From the NCBI RefSeq assembly GCF_000259075.1, contig NZ_AJKI01000004.1, positions 1-64,000 of the forward strand: DNA of 64,000 nt. Direction: 5' to 3'. Below the pieces are notes generated by a model. It made no database searches. It saw nothing but the letters and a program-made list of their open reading frames with translations, and was not told where the DNA came from. This document shows, in pieces, positions 33,520 to 42,663 of this stretch. The position numbers and the translations under genes were made by a program. Position 1 is the first letter of the stretch; each line of letters opens with the position of its first letter. This stretch comes from Marinilabilia salmonicolor JCM 21150 (GTDB taxonomy: Bacteria > Bacteroidota > Bacteroidia > Bacteroidales > Marinilabiliaceae).

Positions 33520-35724
33520 ATGAAAAAAGCGATCTTGATTTTTCTGATCCTTATAGGCTCTTACCCCTTATTAGCCCAACCGGGCGGGGTGTGGGTCAAG
33601 AAACAATTGCCAGCTGCACTACCAGCAGATAAATATTACGCGGTAGGTGAAAACTGTCTTATTTATGTGAATAAAAATGACACGACTATATATGCTTTTG
33701 ACCTTATTTCCGGTGCATGGCATGAACACGATCAACCCACGTCGTCGCCATGGGACCATCCGGCCCGGGCGTCGAAAGATATGGCCATGGTGTGTTCGGA
33801 ATCCCTCGCGGTTGTTTATAGCGCCACTTCACAAACCTTCAACACTCTGGACTTTGAGGGTGAACTGATTAACAGCACCAGCAGCAGCGCAGGCACATTA
33901 ACCGGGTGTTGGGAAAAATCGGCTTATTTGGTAACCGACCAATATTTTTATGTGTTTAACGCGGAGACCGGACAGTGGCAAAGTAACCCAATCAGCGGAC
34001 TTGGCACCTTGGATAAAAAATATGCTTATGAGGAACCTGGTTATGTTTTAATCACACTCAACGATGAATCCGGTAATAATAAAATTATTGCCTACTGTAC
34101 CGGTACAAAACAATTCTTTGAACAAAATTATTCTTTTGGCATCGGTATTGAGCGGCTGGATTATGGATTTATCGTATGGTCTCAATCCGGACTACCTGAC
34201 GGGGAAAGGTTTTTCGGCTGTTACAGTGCTATTCACAACACATGGGCCGAGCATTATGAAAGTGAGTATTCTATAGTTGGCGCCAGCACCACTGTTAAGA
34301 ATCTATCTCCGCGCACCGTTTTTATGTTTCGTGTTACAACAACAATTAATTATCCGGACGCTGAACACTCCTTCTACATTTACAACACTTTGTACCCGGA
34401 ACCAATCGTTTTCAGTCGCACCTCAAACGATGATTATAATCTTAACACATTCTGCGTTGGAGCGCAAACTGCTGTTATTTCATTCAGGAACCGGAGCAGT
34501 AATAATCTGGAAATTCATTCATACCAATCGGATACCCATACAATGAACCCATGCATAGTGTCCCAACTGCATGTTGAACAAGATTTTGGCTGGCAGAGTT
34601 GCGGTGGGAAAATTTACCTGGGCCATGATTTTGACTATTCAATGGGTGGCTATCCCAATGAACAGTTCACGGGTTATGCTGCTATGCCGGCGGATTATGA
34701 GAATACTTACAAATGGAACCGAAATATCGAGCCCCGTGACGATTGGGGAATTATGTTGTTCGAAAACAACGACGCTGATACGGCATACGTTTACAGCTAT
34801 AATATGGCCAGCGCAGAGACCCTCACTCATTTTAACACCGAATGGGGAAATTATTCATTTCTAAAAATGGGGTATAACAATAATGTGGCTGCTCTTTTAG
34901 CGAATACTGACACCGGGTATAAGATGTATTTTTATTCGCCTGTTTTTGATGCCTGGACAGAAAAAGCCTCCGGGCCCCAAAGTCCGTATCTTAAGCTTAG
35001 TGGCGATTTTATTTACTATCTCGAACCAAACAGTAAGCTGATATCCATTTTTAATGGCGCAACCAATCAGGAACTGGATTTACCGTATGGACGCACCACA
35101 ACAGACCTTTACACCAGCTCGGGAGAAAATTTCCTTATTGCTTACACTACTGATAATAAATATGTAGCATATAGCGCGATTACCGGAACCAGCAGTGAGT
35201 TTGTAACCGATCGTCGTATGCTTTATGGCGATCATAGTATTTGCTTTGCTAAGAATGTCACGGGTATTTGGGCTTATAATGCCATATCCGATGCCTTTGT
35301 TCAACAAGCCCTCACGGAGGATCATGGTGCGGCGGCTTTATTTAGTCCCGGAGATAAAACGGCATTGGTGATGACAACAAAGGGGTACCTGTTTGCTTTT
35401 GATCCATACAGGGACATTGGTACTTCTGTAGAAGATAATATCCGGGAAACGGATTCACCTGCTGGTTTTAAGCTGGATCAGAACTATCCCAATCCATTCC
35501 ATACAGTAACCTCTATTAGTTTTTTTCTTCCTGTACCCGAACAGGTAAAGTTAGATATATTTAATTCACAAGGGCGTCAGATACGCACTTTAATAAATAA
35601 AGAATTAGTAGCAGGTCAACATGTAATTGAGGTTGATAGTGAAGGGATGGCCGGGGGTATATATTTCTACAAATTAACTGCCGGAAATTTTCAGCAGAGT
35701 AAAAAAATGTTGTTACTCAAATAA
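33520..35724 (+). CDS. T9SS-sorted secreted protein with beta-propeller-like repeats
   Basis: About 734 aa from the ATG at 33520, which gives a clean signal peptide (MKKAILIFLILIGSYPLLAQ). The upstream in-frame ATG at 33460 adds a basic 20-residue extension and is less likely. The body is rich in Tyr/Trp/Gly with kelch/propeller-like segments (IYAFDLISGAWHEHD, FYVFNAETGQWQSN, YNTLYPEP, MYFYSPVFDAWTEKA). The last ~80 residues are a T9SS type A sorting domain (FKLDQNYPNPFHTVTSISFF, GGIYFYKLTAGNFQQSKKML). It is exported by the type IX system and probably surface attached. No catalytic motif is seen. Confidence 0.82.
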   Translation: MKKAILIFLILIGSYPLLAQPGGVWVKKQLPAALPADKYYAVGENCLIYVNKNDTTIYAFDLISGAWHEHDQPTSSPWDHPARASKDMAMVCSESLAVVYSATSQTFNTLDFEGELINSTSSSAGTLTGCWEKSAYLVTDQYFYVFNAETGQWQSNPISGLGTLDKKYAYEEPGYVLITLNDESGNNKIIAYCTGTKQFFEQNYSFGIGIERLDYGFIVWSQSGLPDGERFFGCYSAIHNTWAEHYESEYSIVGASTTVKNLSPRTVFMFRVTTTINYPDAEHSFYIYNTLYPEPIVFSRTSNDDYNLNTFCVGAQTAVISFRNRSSNNLEIHSYQSDTHTMNPCIVSQLHVEQDFGWQSCGGKIYLGHDFDYSMGGYPNEQFTGYAAMPADYENTYKWNRNIEPRDDWGIMLFENNDADTAYVYSYNMASAETLTHFNTEWGNYSFLKMGYNNNVAALLANTDTGYKMYFYSPVFDAWTEKASGPQSPYLKLSGDFIYYLEPNSKLISIFNGATNQELDLPYGRTTTDLYTSSGENFLIAYTTDNKYVAYSAITGTSSEFVTDRRMLYGDHSICFAKNVTGIWAYNAISDAFVQQALTEDHGAAALFSPGDKTALVMTTKGYLFAFDPYRDIGTSVEDNIRETDSPAGFKLDQNYPNPFHTVTSISFFLPVPEQVKLDIFNSQGRQIRTLINKELVAGQHVIEVDSEGMAGGIYFYKLTAGNFQQSKKMLLLK

Positions 35725-35734
35725 ATACAATGCC

Positions 35735-36316
35735 ATGAAAAAACTAATCCTTTTTGTTTTAGCTAGTCTGTCAGGACTATCCTTATCCGCCCAATTCACA
35801 GGTAAAATGAACTTTACCTCCATGGGTGAAACCCGGTCTTTCACAGTCCATTCGGCCGATACAGGTTACCGTTACGATTTTGATGAGGACGGGCAGAAGG
35901 GAGCCGTCATTGTAAAAAATGGCTCCGGAGAGGTCATTATACTCATGCCACAACAGAAAATGGCTATGAAAAGCCCGTCGGACAGTCCGATGAGCATGTC
36001 AAACGATCCATTGAAATCAATGGAGTATTATCAGAAAAGCGGTATTATGAAAGAAGAAGGTAAGGAAATGGTTAACGGTGTACCGTGTACCAAATCAACA
36101 CTCTACAATGCTGAGAATCCGTCCCAAAAGCTTTTCACCCTGTGGGTTTCCAATGAATACAAGTTTCCCATGAAGATGCTAAACCATATTGATGGCAATG
36201 AGAACTCAGGGATGGAGATGAGCGGGGTGGAACCCTGGACTCCCGTCTCGCAATTTTTTGAAATACCTGCTGACTACCAGGTGATGGAGATGCCTGTAAT
36301 GCCGGGGGGAGACTGA
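35735..36316 (+). CDS. DUF4412 domain secreted protein
   Basis: 193 aa with signal peptide MKKLILFVLASLSGLSLSAQ. Features match the DUF4412 family: GYRYDFDEDGQKGAVIVKNG near residue 48, a methionine-rich central part (MSMSNDPLKSMEYYQKSG) and LWVSNEYKFPMKMLNHIDG. It is the short paralogue of the N-terminal half of the protein at 30314. It starts 10 bp after the preceding T9SS gene, so it is in the same transcript. Function unknown. Confidence 0.8.
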   Translation: MKKLILFVLASLSGLSLSAQFTGKMNFTSMGETRSFTVHSADTGYRYDFDEDGQKGAVIVKNGSGEVIILMPQQKMAMKSPSDSPMSMSNDPLKSMEYYQKSGIMKEEGKEMVNGVPCTKSTLYNAENPSQKLFTLWVSNEYKFPMKMLNHIDGNENSGMEMSGVEPWTPVSQFFEIPADYQVMEMPVMPGGD

Positions 36317-36336
36317 ACCATTAAAACCAAGAAAAA

Positions 36337-36822
36337 ATGAAACACAGAAAAGTTATGTTAAGTATTTTGTTGTTAGCTATTTGCATCTCAATACAAGCAC
36401 AACAATTAGTTACCGCCACCGGCGGGAATGCTTCAGGATCAGGAGGCACGGTGAGTTATTCTATCGGACAAGTTGTTTATCATTCCCATACAGGAACAAA
36501 TGGGTCGGTGTTAGAGGGCATACAACAACCTTATGAAATTTCGGTATTAACAGTACTTGAAGAAGCTGAAGGCATAAACCTTTTGGTCTTGGTTTATCCC
36601 AACCCAACAACCGATTTTCTACAACTAAAGGTTGAAAGTGATAATTTAAACGATTTGACCTATCAGCTTTTGAATATGCAGGGAAAATTGTTAGAGAACG
36701 AGCAAATCACCGGTAATCAAACAAGCATTGCTATGAGTAATCTTGCACAGGGAACCTATTTTGTGAAGATAATTCAAGGCAGCAGAGTAATAAAAACCTT
36801 TAAAGTGGTAAAAACTGAATAA
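36337..36822 (+). CDS. Short T9SS C-terminal-domain protein
   Basis: 161 aa. A signal peptide (ISIQAQ) is followed by a small Gly/Ser-rich segment (VTATGGNASGSGGTVSYSIG, QVVY, EGIQQPYEI) found in many Bacteroidota proteins. A T9SS type A sorting domain follows (LVYPNPTTDFLQLKVES, YQLLNMQGKLL, GTYFVKIIQGSRVIKTFKVVK). Almost all of the mature protein is sorting signal, so it is probably a small surface or structural cargo. It usually sits next to DUF1566 proteins, as here. Confidence 0.85.
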   Translation: MKHRKVMLSILLLAICISIQAQQLVTATGGNASGSGGTVSYSIGQVVYHSHTGTNGSVLEGIQQPYEISVLTVLEEAEGINLLVLVYPNPTTDFLQLKVESDNLNDLTYQLLNMQGKLLENEQITGNQTSIAMSNLAQGTYFVKIIQGSRVIKTFKVVKTE

Positions 36823-36918
36823 AGCAGTATTTTATTTTAAAAACTCCTGTTCTGACAATTCCGGACACCAACATCCGAAACAAGGAAGATTGAAGTTGAA
36901 TTTAAATAATAGCGAACC

Positions 36919-38025
36919 ATGAAAAACTTATTCACAATCTTAGTAATCTTATTCTTAGCGGTTTTTGCCGGAGCTCAATCGCCCGAAAAAATGAGCTACC
37001 AGGCGGTAATTCGCGATGCAAGTAATAATTTAGTTACCAACCAATTGATTGGAATGCAAATTAGTATTTTGCAAGGCTCCGTGTTTGGCACTTATGTTTA
37101 TGTAGAAACCCAAAGCCCCTATACCAATGCCAATGGTCTTGTAACTATTGAAATTGGAGATGGAACCATTGAAAGCGGCGACTTTTCAGCCATCGACTGG
37201 ACAAATGGACCTTACTTTTTAAAAACTGAAATTGACCCGGCGGGCGGAACAAACTACGCTATAACCGGCACAAGCCAATTGCTAAGCGTTCCTTATGCTT
37301 TACACGCAAAGACGGCTGAATCCTTAAGCGGACTCATAGCCGAAAGTGATCCTTTTTATTCAGGTAGTGAGGCAGCTAACATTACAGCAACCGACATTAC
37401 CAATTTGGATAACCTTTCAGGCACAAACACCGGCGACCAGGACTTAAGTGACTTGGCCACAAAGTCAGCTTTAGGCGATTCAATAGCACGGTTGCGCAGG
37501 ACAATTCCGGAAACATATTCTATAGGTGACTATGCCCAGGGTGGTATTGTATTTTATGTTGATAAAACAGGCCGACATGGTTTGGTTGTGACTAAAGAGG
37601 ATCAGTCTGCGGGTGTAAGATGGTATGCCGGAACTTACGGCAAAACCCAAGCCAAGGGAGATGGTTTGTATTCAGGTGTAGCCAATACAACAATTATTCT
37701 TGCAGCACAAGCTGTTATTGGTGATGATGACAGTCCTTATGCAGCGCTTATTTGTAATCAATTACGAACCGTCGAAAACAATGAATCCTATGGCGATTGG
37801 TATCTGCCGTCGAGAGGGGAATTGACCATGATGTACCTGGAAAAATCAACAATTAATGCGACTGCCATAGCAAATGGAGGCAATGCACTTGCTGATGCCT
37901 ATTATTGGTGTTCTAACGAGCTGAATAATTACCTCTTCGCTTGGAGAGTGGCTTTAACTAATGGAAACATGATGGTCACTGATAAGGCTCACTCAGGCAG
38001 AGTTCGTGCGGTTCGTGCGTTTTAA
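36919..38025 (+). CDS. DUF1566 (Lcl-type) domain exported protein
   Basis: 368 aa. The signal peptide ends FAGAQ. The N-terminal segment SPEKMSYQAVIRDASNNLVT is a very widespread Bacteroidota beta-domain. A short low-complexity linker (ITNLDNLSGTNTGDQDLSD) leads to a C-terminal DUF1566/fibrobacter-like domain (GGIVFYVDKTGRHGLVVTKE, WYLPSRGELTMMYL, YYWCSNE, GRVRAVRAF). It is probably a surface-exposed adhesin or tail-tip-like domain. No T9SS signal is present. Confidence 0.8.
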   Translation: MKNLFTILVILFLAVFAGAQSPEKMSYQAVIRDASNNLVTNQLIGMQISILQGSVFGTYVYVETQSPYTNANGLVTIEIGDGTIESGDFSAIDWTNGPYFLKTEIDPAGGTNYAITGTSQLLSVPYALHAKTAESLSGLIAESDPFYSGSEAANITATDITNLDNLSGTNTGDQDLSDLATKSALGDSIARLRRTIPETYSIGDYAQGGIVFYVDKTGRHGLVVTKEDQSAGVRWYAGTYGKTQAKGDGLYSGVANTTIILAAQAVIGDDDSPYAALICNQLRTVENNESYGDWYLPSRGELTMMYLEKSTINATAIANGGNALADAYYWCSNELNNYLFAWRVALTNGNMMVTDKAHSGRVRAVRAF

Positions 38026-38135
38026 CTATTTTTCTGCTTAATAAAATAATCTCGAATCGGTCTATTTTGGAAGAATTATGCTTTTACATTACGAATCTCA
38101 GGTTTTTAAGGATGTTTATACTAAAAACCAATGCC

Positions 38136-41100
38136 ATGAAAACAATCTCTACAACAACCCAAACAAGGAAGCTCTATCAGAGGCTTCAGTTAATGATGTT
38201 GTTCTTTGTGCTTGCCACCAGTACGGTATTTAGCCAGCTCTCAGGAACCTACAACATAGGTGATGCCCAGGACTACCCTGATGTTCAATCGGCCGTAACT
38301 GACCTGAATACCAATGGTGTGAGTGGGCCGGTGACCTTTAATATCTTGCCCGGAACATACGATGTTCATGTGACCATCAACCACATTACAGGGAGCAGTG
38401 CAACCAACACGGTAACTTATCAGTCGTCCACACAGGATTCTACCGATGTTATACTCGAGTATGATGCAGTGGGGCTGGACGATAACTGGATCTTCCTGCT
38501 CGACGGTCCCGATCACCTCAGCTTTAAGCACCTTACTTTTAGAGCCAAAGGGGAAAACTTCTATAACACCATTATCCTATTCGATGGATTTTCATCCTAT
38601 GTAACCTTCAGCAATAATGCATTTTACGGACAATATTCAGGAGGAGGGGCCACGGCCCGGGAGACAATTATCCGGGCCGATGTAGAAAACTTCAACAATG
38701 AGTTCTTCGGCTACCTTAATTTCACCCACAACTATTTTCTTAAAGGGAGTTATGGCCTTTATCTTGAAGGACTTAACGACCATCATTTGCCAGGTACCCT
38801 GGTGGATAACAATACCTTTGAGGAGACCGGCTATTGTTCTACCTATTGTAATTTTAATTATGCACCAATAATCACATATAATAACATGGAAGCTGGCTCT
38901 TATGGTTTGCGGGTTAGCGGAGATTATGGAGGGGGCACTTATTCCGGGAATAAAATAAATTCAGAGAACTGGGGGATGGAAATACGACGGCTTGGTGACG
39001 AGGGGGGCCGTGCACTGATCGCCAATAATTTCGTAACCATTGGAGAGAATGGGAATCAGGGCATTTCCATTGGAAACTCTGTTTTTACCGATGTCTTGAA
39101 TAACTCTGTTTATGTGCTTAGCAAAAGCTTTCAGGCTTCTGCATTTCATGCGGCCGGAGGGGTCAATAGTTTTCCTACGGTAACTGTTAAAAACAATAAC
39201 TTTTCTTGTGAGGATAAGGCTTATGCTGTTGAGGTGCTCACCGAGAATGTAATTGGTGAGATGAGCAACAACAACCTCTATACCGCTGGAAATTACATCG
39301 CCAACTGGGCTCAAAACAAGGTGTTTGATATCAACGAACTTCAGGATCTAACCGGGTTGAATCAAAATTCTCTCTCGGTATATCCTCATTATCTTTCTGA
39401 ACGCGACTTACACACCATCGCACCCTGGTTGGATGGGAAAGGGACGATACTGTCTCTGGTCACCGACGATATCGATGGCGAAATCCGCTCAGGCACACCC
39501 GACATCGGGGCGGATGAGTTCACGCCTGCACCTGTCAGTACCATACCTTTGGACGGAGCTTCCGAATATACCATTGGTTCTGGCGGCACCTATCCCGATT
39601 TTGAAACGGCCATGGCCGATGCATTGCTCCGGGGAATATCGGCGTCTGTAACGTTCGGCTTCCTCGAAGGCACCTATGACGATCAGTTCGTTATGAAGAG
39701 TATTCCGGGATCCAGCGATTTGAACCGGGTAACTATCCAGTCGGCAACGGCCAATGAGGATACCGCGCTTTTGACTTATTCCGCTCAGGGGCTGGATGAT
39801 AATTTCGTATTCTGGCTTCACGGGGCCGATTTCGTTACCCTGAAAAACCTGAAACTTTCTGCCGAAGGAACTCAATATGGAAGAGTGGTTAATCTTTATC
39901 AGGGAGCAGACAGCATCATTGTTGAAAATTGCTGGTTAGCGTCTACACGCAATACCAATGCAACCGGGAATATCGTTGGCATTTTTTCCGGTGATTCGGA
40001 TTTCAGAAGCCGGATAATCAGAAACAATCATATCCGGGGTTCTGCTTTTGGCCTCTACATGCGGCGCGACCAGAATAATTTTCTTTATCCCACTGGCACC
40101 ATTATTCAGGATAATGATTTCATCAATGTTGGCTACTCCGCGATGTATCTTCAATTTTACGAGAGCCCGCAGATTAATGGCAATATCATTGAATCCAACA
40201 CAAAAGGAATTCAGGCTTTAAGTTGCAGCAACGATTTAAGGATACTGAAGAATAAGATCAATGTCAATGGAGATGGTGTTACATTATCGACATGCTATGG
40301 CACTGAAGAGCACAAGGGTTTGATAGCCAATAATTTTATTCATTGTGGCGGGGCTTCCGGTGTAGATGGAATATACATCAACAATTCACCCTGGCAGTTG
40401 ATTTTTAACAACAGCGTGAATGTGACCAGTCCCAATTCCAACAGCCGGCCTCTGTATATCACTTCGGGAGGATCAACCAGTGCTACCCTCTTTAATAACA
40501 TCTTTTCTAATATCGGAGGAGGTCGGGCCATCTATATCACAACGCCTTCCACTGTGTTCAATTCTGATTACAATGCCTATTACGTTACCGATGACAACCT
40601 TGCTTACTGGGGTGAAAATGTGGTTACCCTGGAAGATTTGCAGCCACTGAATTCAATGGATGCGCATTCGATTTTTGGCGATCCACACTTTTTCTCTGAT
40701 TCTGATCTGCATGCCAACGCTCAAATCCTGGACAGTGCCGCGGTCTCCCTGGCTGCTGTGCCCGATGACATTGATGGGGAGCCGCGCGACCTGACCTATC
40801 CCGATATCGGGGCCGATGAGTTTGTAAAAACGGAAGATTTTACGCTTTTAGCTACCAACCTGCCAGGTTTGTCTCATGGGGCCATCAAGTGGGGTGATTA
40901 CGACAACGACGGTGACATGGATCTGCTTCAAACTGGGTGGATTGGGGACACCGATCAGTTCAGGACAAAGATTATTACCAATACAGGGGCCGGCTTTGAA
41001 GATTCGGGAATTGCCCTGACCGGACTCTCCGGCAGTACCTCTTGCTCGGCCGACTGGATAGATATGGACAACGACAACGACCTGGACATCATCGCTACCG

Positions 41101-42527
41101 GACGCCTGGATGGGGATGAGCAAAATAAAAAGACGGTACTCTACCGGAACGATGAGGGTGGATTCTCCTTGCTTGAAGAGACCGGTATCGAAGATGTGAG
41201 TTCTTCATGTGTGAAGTGGGCCGACATGGACCGGGATGGCACATACGATCTTCTGCTTTCCGGAAGGGGCGCCACACGCGATTATAATCAAATTTACCTG
41301 AACAGCGGGGGCAGCTTCACGGCTTCACCTTTCTTCCTCGGCCCCACCCAGGGTGGCGAAACCAGCCTGGTGGATATCGACAAGGATGGGGACGTGGATA
41401 TATTTACCTGCGGTTCCAACTTTAATCCTTGTGCGTTCCACATCAATAATGGGGATGTAACCTTTACCAAAATGGATACGGAGATACCCGAAATGACCAA
41501 TGCCTCGGTCGATTGGGTCGATATGGACAACGATGGTGACCTGGATGTGGCCGTCATGGGTAAAATAGAAAACGACCCCGTGCTTCGGATTTATCGCAAC
41601 GAAGGCATGCCAACTAATGGCGGAACCTGGTTCAGTCTTGTGGACAATTTTACGGGTACCGAAAGTGGCGACCTGGCTTGGGCCGACTACGACAATGATG
41701 GGGATGTGGATTTGGTCGTGACCGGCAACCACGCTGGTTATCAGCCAAGTACTATTATCCTTGTAAACGATCAGGGCAGTTTTGCCGAAGCCGGTTACAA
41801 CCTGGTGCCACTTGGACGCAGTGCCCTGGATTGGGGTGACTTTGACAACGATGGCGACCTTGACCTGGCCTTACAGGGCTATAGTGCCGGTGAGACTGTG
41901 ACAGCTATCTATCGCAACGATCGCGAGACTATGAATACACCGCCCCTCGCACCGGGTCAATTGCAGGCCGTTATGGATGGAGATACCCTTGTTTTTAGCT
42001 GGGATATGGCTCAGGATGAGGAAACCCCTCCATATGGGTTGTATTATAACGTCTTTGTATTCACAGCAGCTAGTGGCCCTTCTGTGCTTTCGCCTATGTC
42101 GGATGATGACTTTTTGAAAAAAACTTTCACAGGCAATGCCGGAAACCGTAACACTTTGAAACTGGCCGGCCCTGTTTCGGCTACCTATTTTTGGAGTGTG
42201 CAGACCATTGATCAGGGCTTTACCGCATCGCTCTTTGCCGATTTTGAGCAGGTGGTGGTCACAGCGATCCCGGAAGAGGAGAAAGCATCAGGCTTATCGA
42301 TTTATCCCAATCCTTCCCTCGGCAGAGTATGGATACGGAGTGCTGAGGCAGGCCATTATCAAATCAGGATACTGGATGTTGCCGGGCGTGTAGTGCTTTC
42401 CGAACAGACAAACCTTAACCGGGAGGAGAATCATCTCATTAACCTAAGCGACATGAAAGCGGGTGTTTACATTCTGGAGATCGCAATGGGAGATCGATCC
42501 ATAAGGGAGAAACTGATCATTAAATGA
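38136..42527 (+). CDS. Giant T9SS cargo: duplicated parallel beta-helix plus FG-GAP/VCBS repeats
   Basis: About 1463 aa from the ATG at 38136 (signal ending TVFSQ). Two tandem ~430-aa right-handed beta-helix modules each begin with a YxIG...YPD(V/F) strand and end with DDIDGE...PDIGADEF (ends near 39516 and 40818). Next come seven calcium-loop FG-GAP/VCBS repeats with D-x-D-N-D-G-D cores between 40890 and 41880 (for example DYDNDGDMDLL, DMDNDGDLDVA, DFDNDGDLDLA). A fibronectin-like linker and a T9SS sorting domain follow (LSIYPNPSLGRVWIRSAEAG, KAGVYILEIAMGDRSIREKL). The architecture suits a surface adhesin or polysaccharide-binding/lyase-like protein. No catalytic residues are recognised. Confidence 0.85.
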   Translation: MKTISTTTQTRKLYQRLQLMMLFFVLATSTVFSQLSGTYNIGDAQDYPDVQSAVTDLNTNGVSGPVTFNILPGTYDVHVTINHITGSSATNTVTYQSSTQDSTDVILEYDAVGLDDNWIFLLDGPDHLSFKHLTFRAKGENFYNTIILFDGFSSYVTFSNNAFYGQYSGGGATARETIIRADVENFNNEFFGYLNFTHNYFLKGSYGLYLEGLNDHHLPGTLVDNNTFEETGYCSTYCNFNYAPIITYNNMEAGSYGLRVSGDYGGGTYSGNKINSENWGMEIRRLGDEGGRALIANNFVTIGENGNQGISIGNSVFTDVLNNSVYVLSKSFQASAFHAAGGVNSFPTVTVKNNNFSCEDKAYAVEVLTENVIGEMSNNNLYTAGNYIANWAQNKVFDINELQDLTGLNQNSLSVYPHYLSERDLHTIAPWLDGKGTILSLVTDDIDGEIRSGTPDIGADEFTPAPVSTIPLDGASEYTIGSGGTYPDFETAMADALLRGISASVTFGFLEGTYDDQFVMKSIPGSSDLNRVTIQSATANEDTALLTYSAQGLDDNFVFWLHGADFVTLKNLKLSAEGTQYGRVVNLYQGADSIIVENCWLASTRNTNATGNIVGIFSGDSDFRSRIIRNNHIRGSAFGLYMRRDQNNFLYPTGTIIQDNDFINVGYSAMYLQFYESPQINGNIIESNTKGIQALSCSNDLRILKNKINVNGDGVTLSTCYGTEEHKGLIANNFIHCGGASGVDGIYINNSPWQLIFNNSVNVTSPNSNSRPLYITSGGSTSATLFNNIFSNIGGGRAIYITTPSTVFNSDYNAYYVTDDNLAYWGENVVTLEDLQPLNSMDAHSIFGDPHFFSDSDLHANAQILDSAAVSLAAVPDDIDGEPRDLTYPDIGADEFVKTEDFTLLATNLPGLSHGAIKWGDYDNDGDMDLLQTGWIGDTDQFRTKIITNTGAGFEDSGIALTGLSGSTSCSADWIDMDNDNDLDIIATGRLDGDEQNKKTVLYRNDEGGFSLLEETGIEDVSSSCVKWADMDRDGTYDLLLSGRGATRDYNQIYLNSGGSFTASPFFLGPTQGGETSLVDIDKDGDVDIFTCGSNFNPCAFHINNGDVTFTKMDTEIPEMTNASVDWVDMDNDGDLDVAVMGKIENDPVLRIYRNEGMPTNGGTWFSLVDNFTGTESGDLAWADYDNDGDVDLVVTGNHAGYQPSTIILVNDQGSFAEAGYNLVPLGRSALDWGDFDNDGDLDLALQGYSAGETVTAIYRNDRETMNTPPLAPGQLQAVMDGDTLVFSWDMAQDEETPPYGLYYNVFVFTAASGPSVLSPMSDDDFLKKTFTGNAGNRNTLKLAGPVSATYFWSVQTIDQGFTASLFADFEQVVVTAIPEEEKASGLSIYPNPSLGRVWIRSAEAGHYQIRILDVAGRVVLSEQTNLNREENHLINLSDMKAGVYILEIAMGDRSIREKLIIK

Positions 42528-42663
42528 TAAAAAACTTTGCTTGCCCGGGGCGTGGCTTTATGCCGTTCCCGGGTCATCATTCAAGTTGCAACCCCTTAGT
42601 CGCTGCCATCGCATGGCTGAGATTCAACTTTTACCACTTTACCGAATACTAAAGTATACAACC

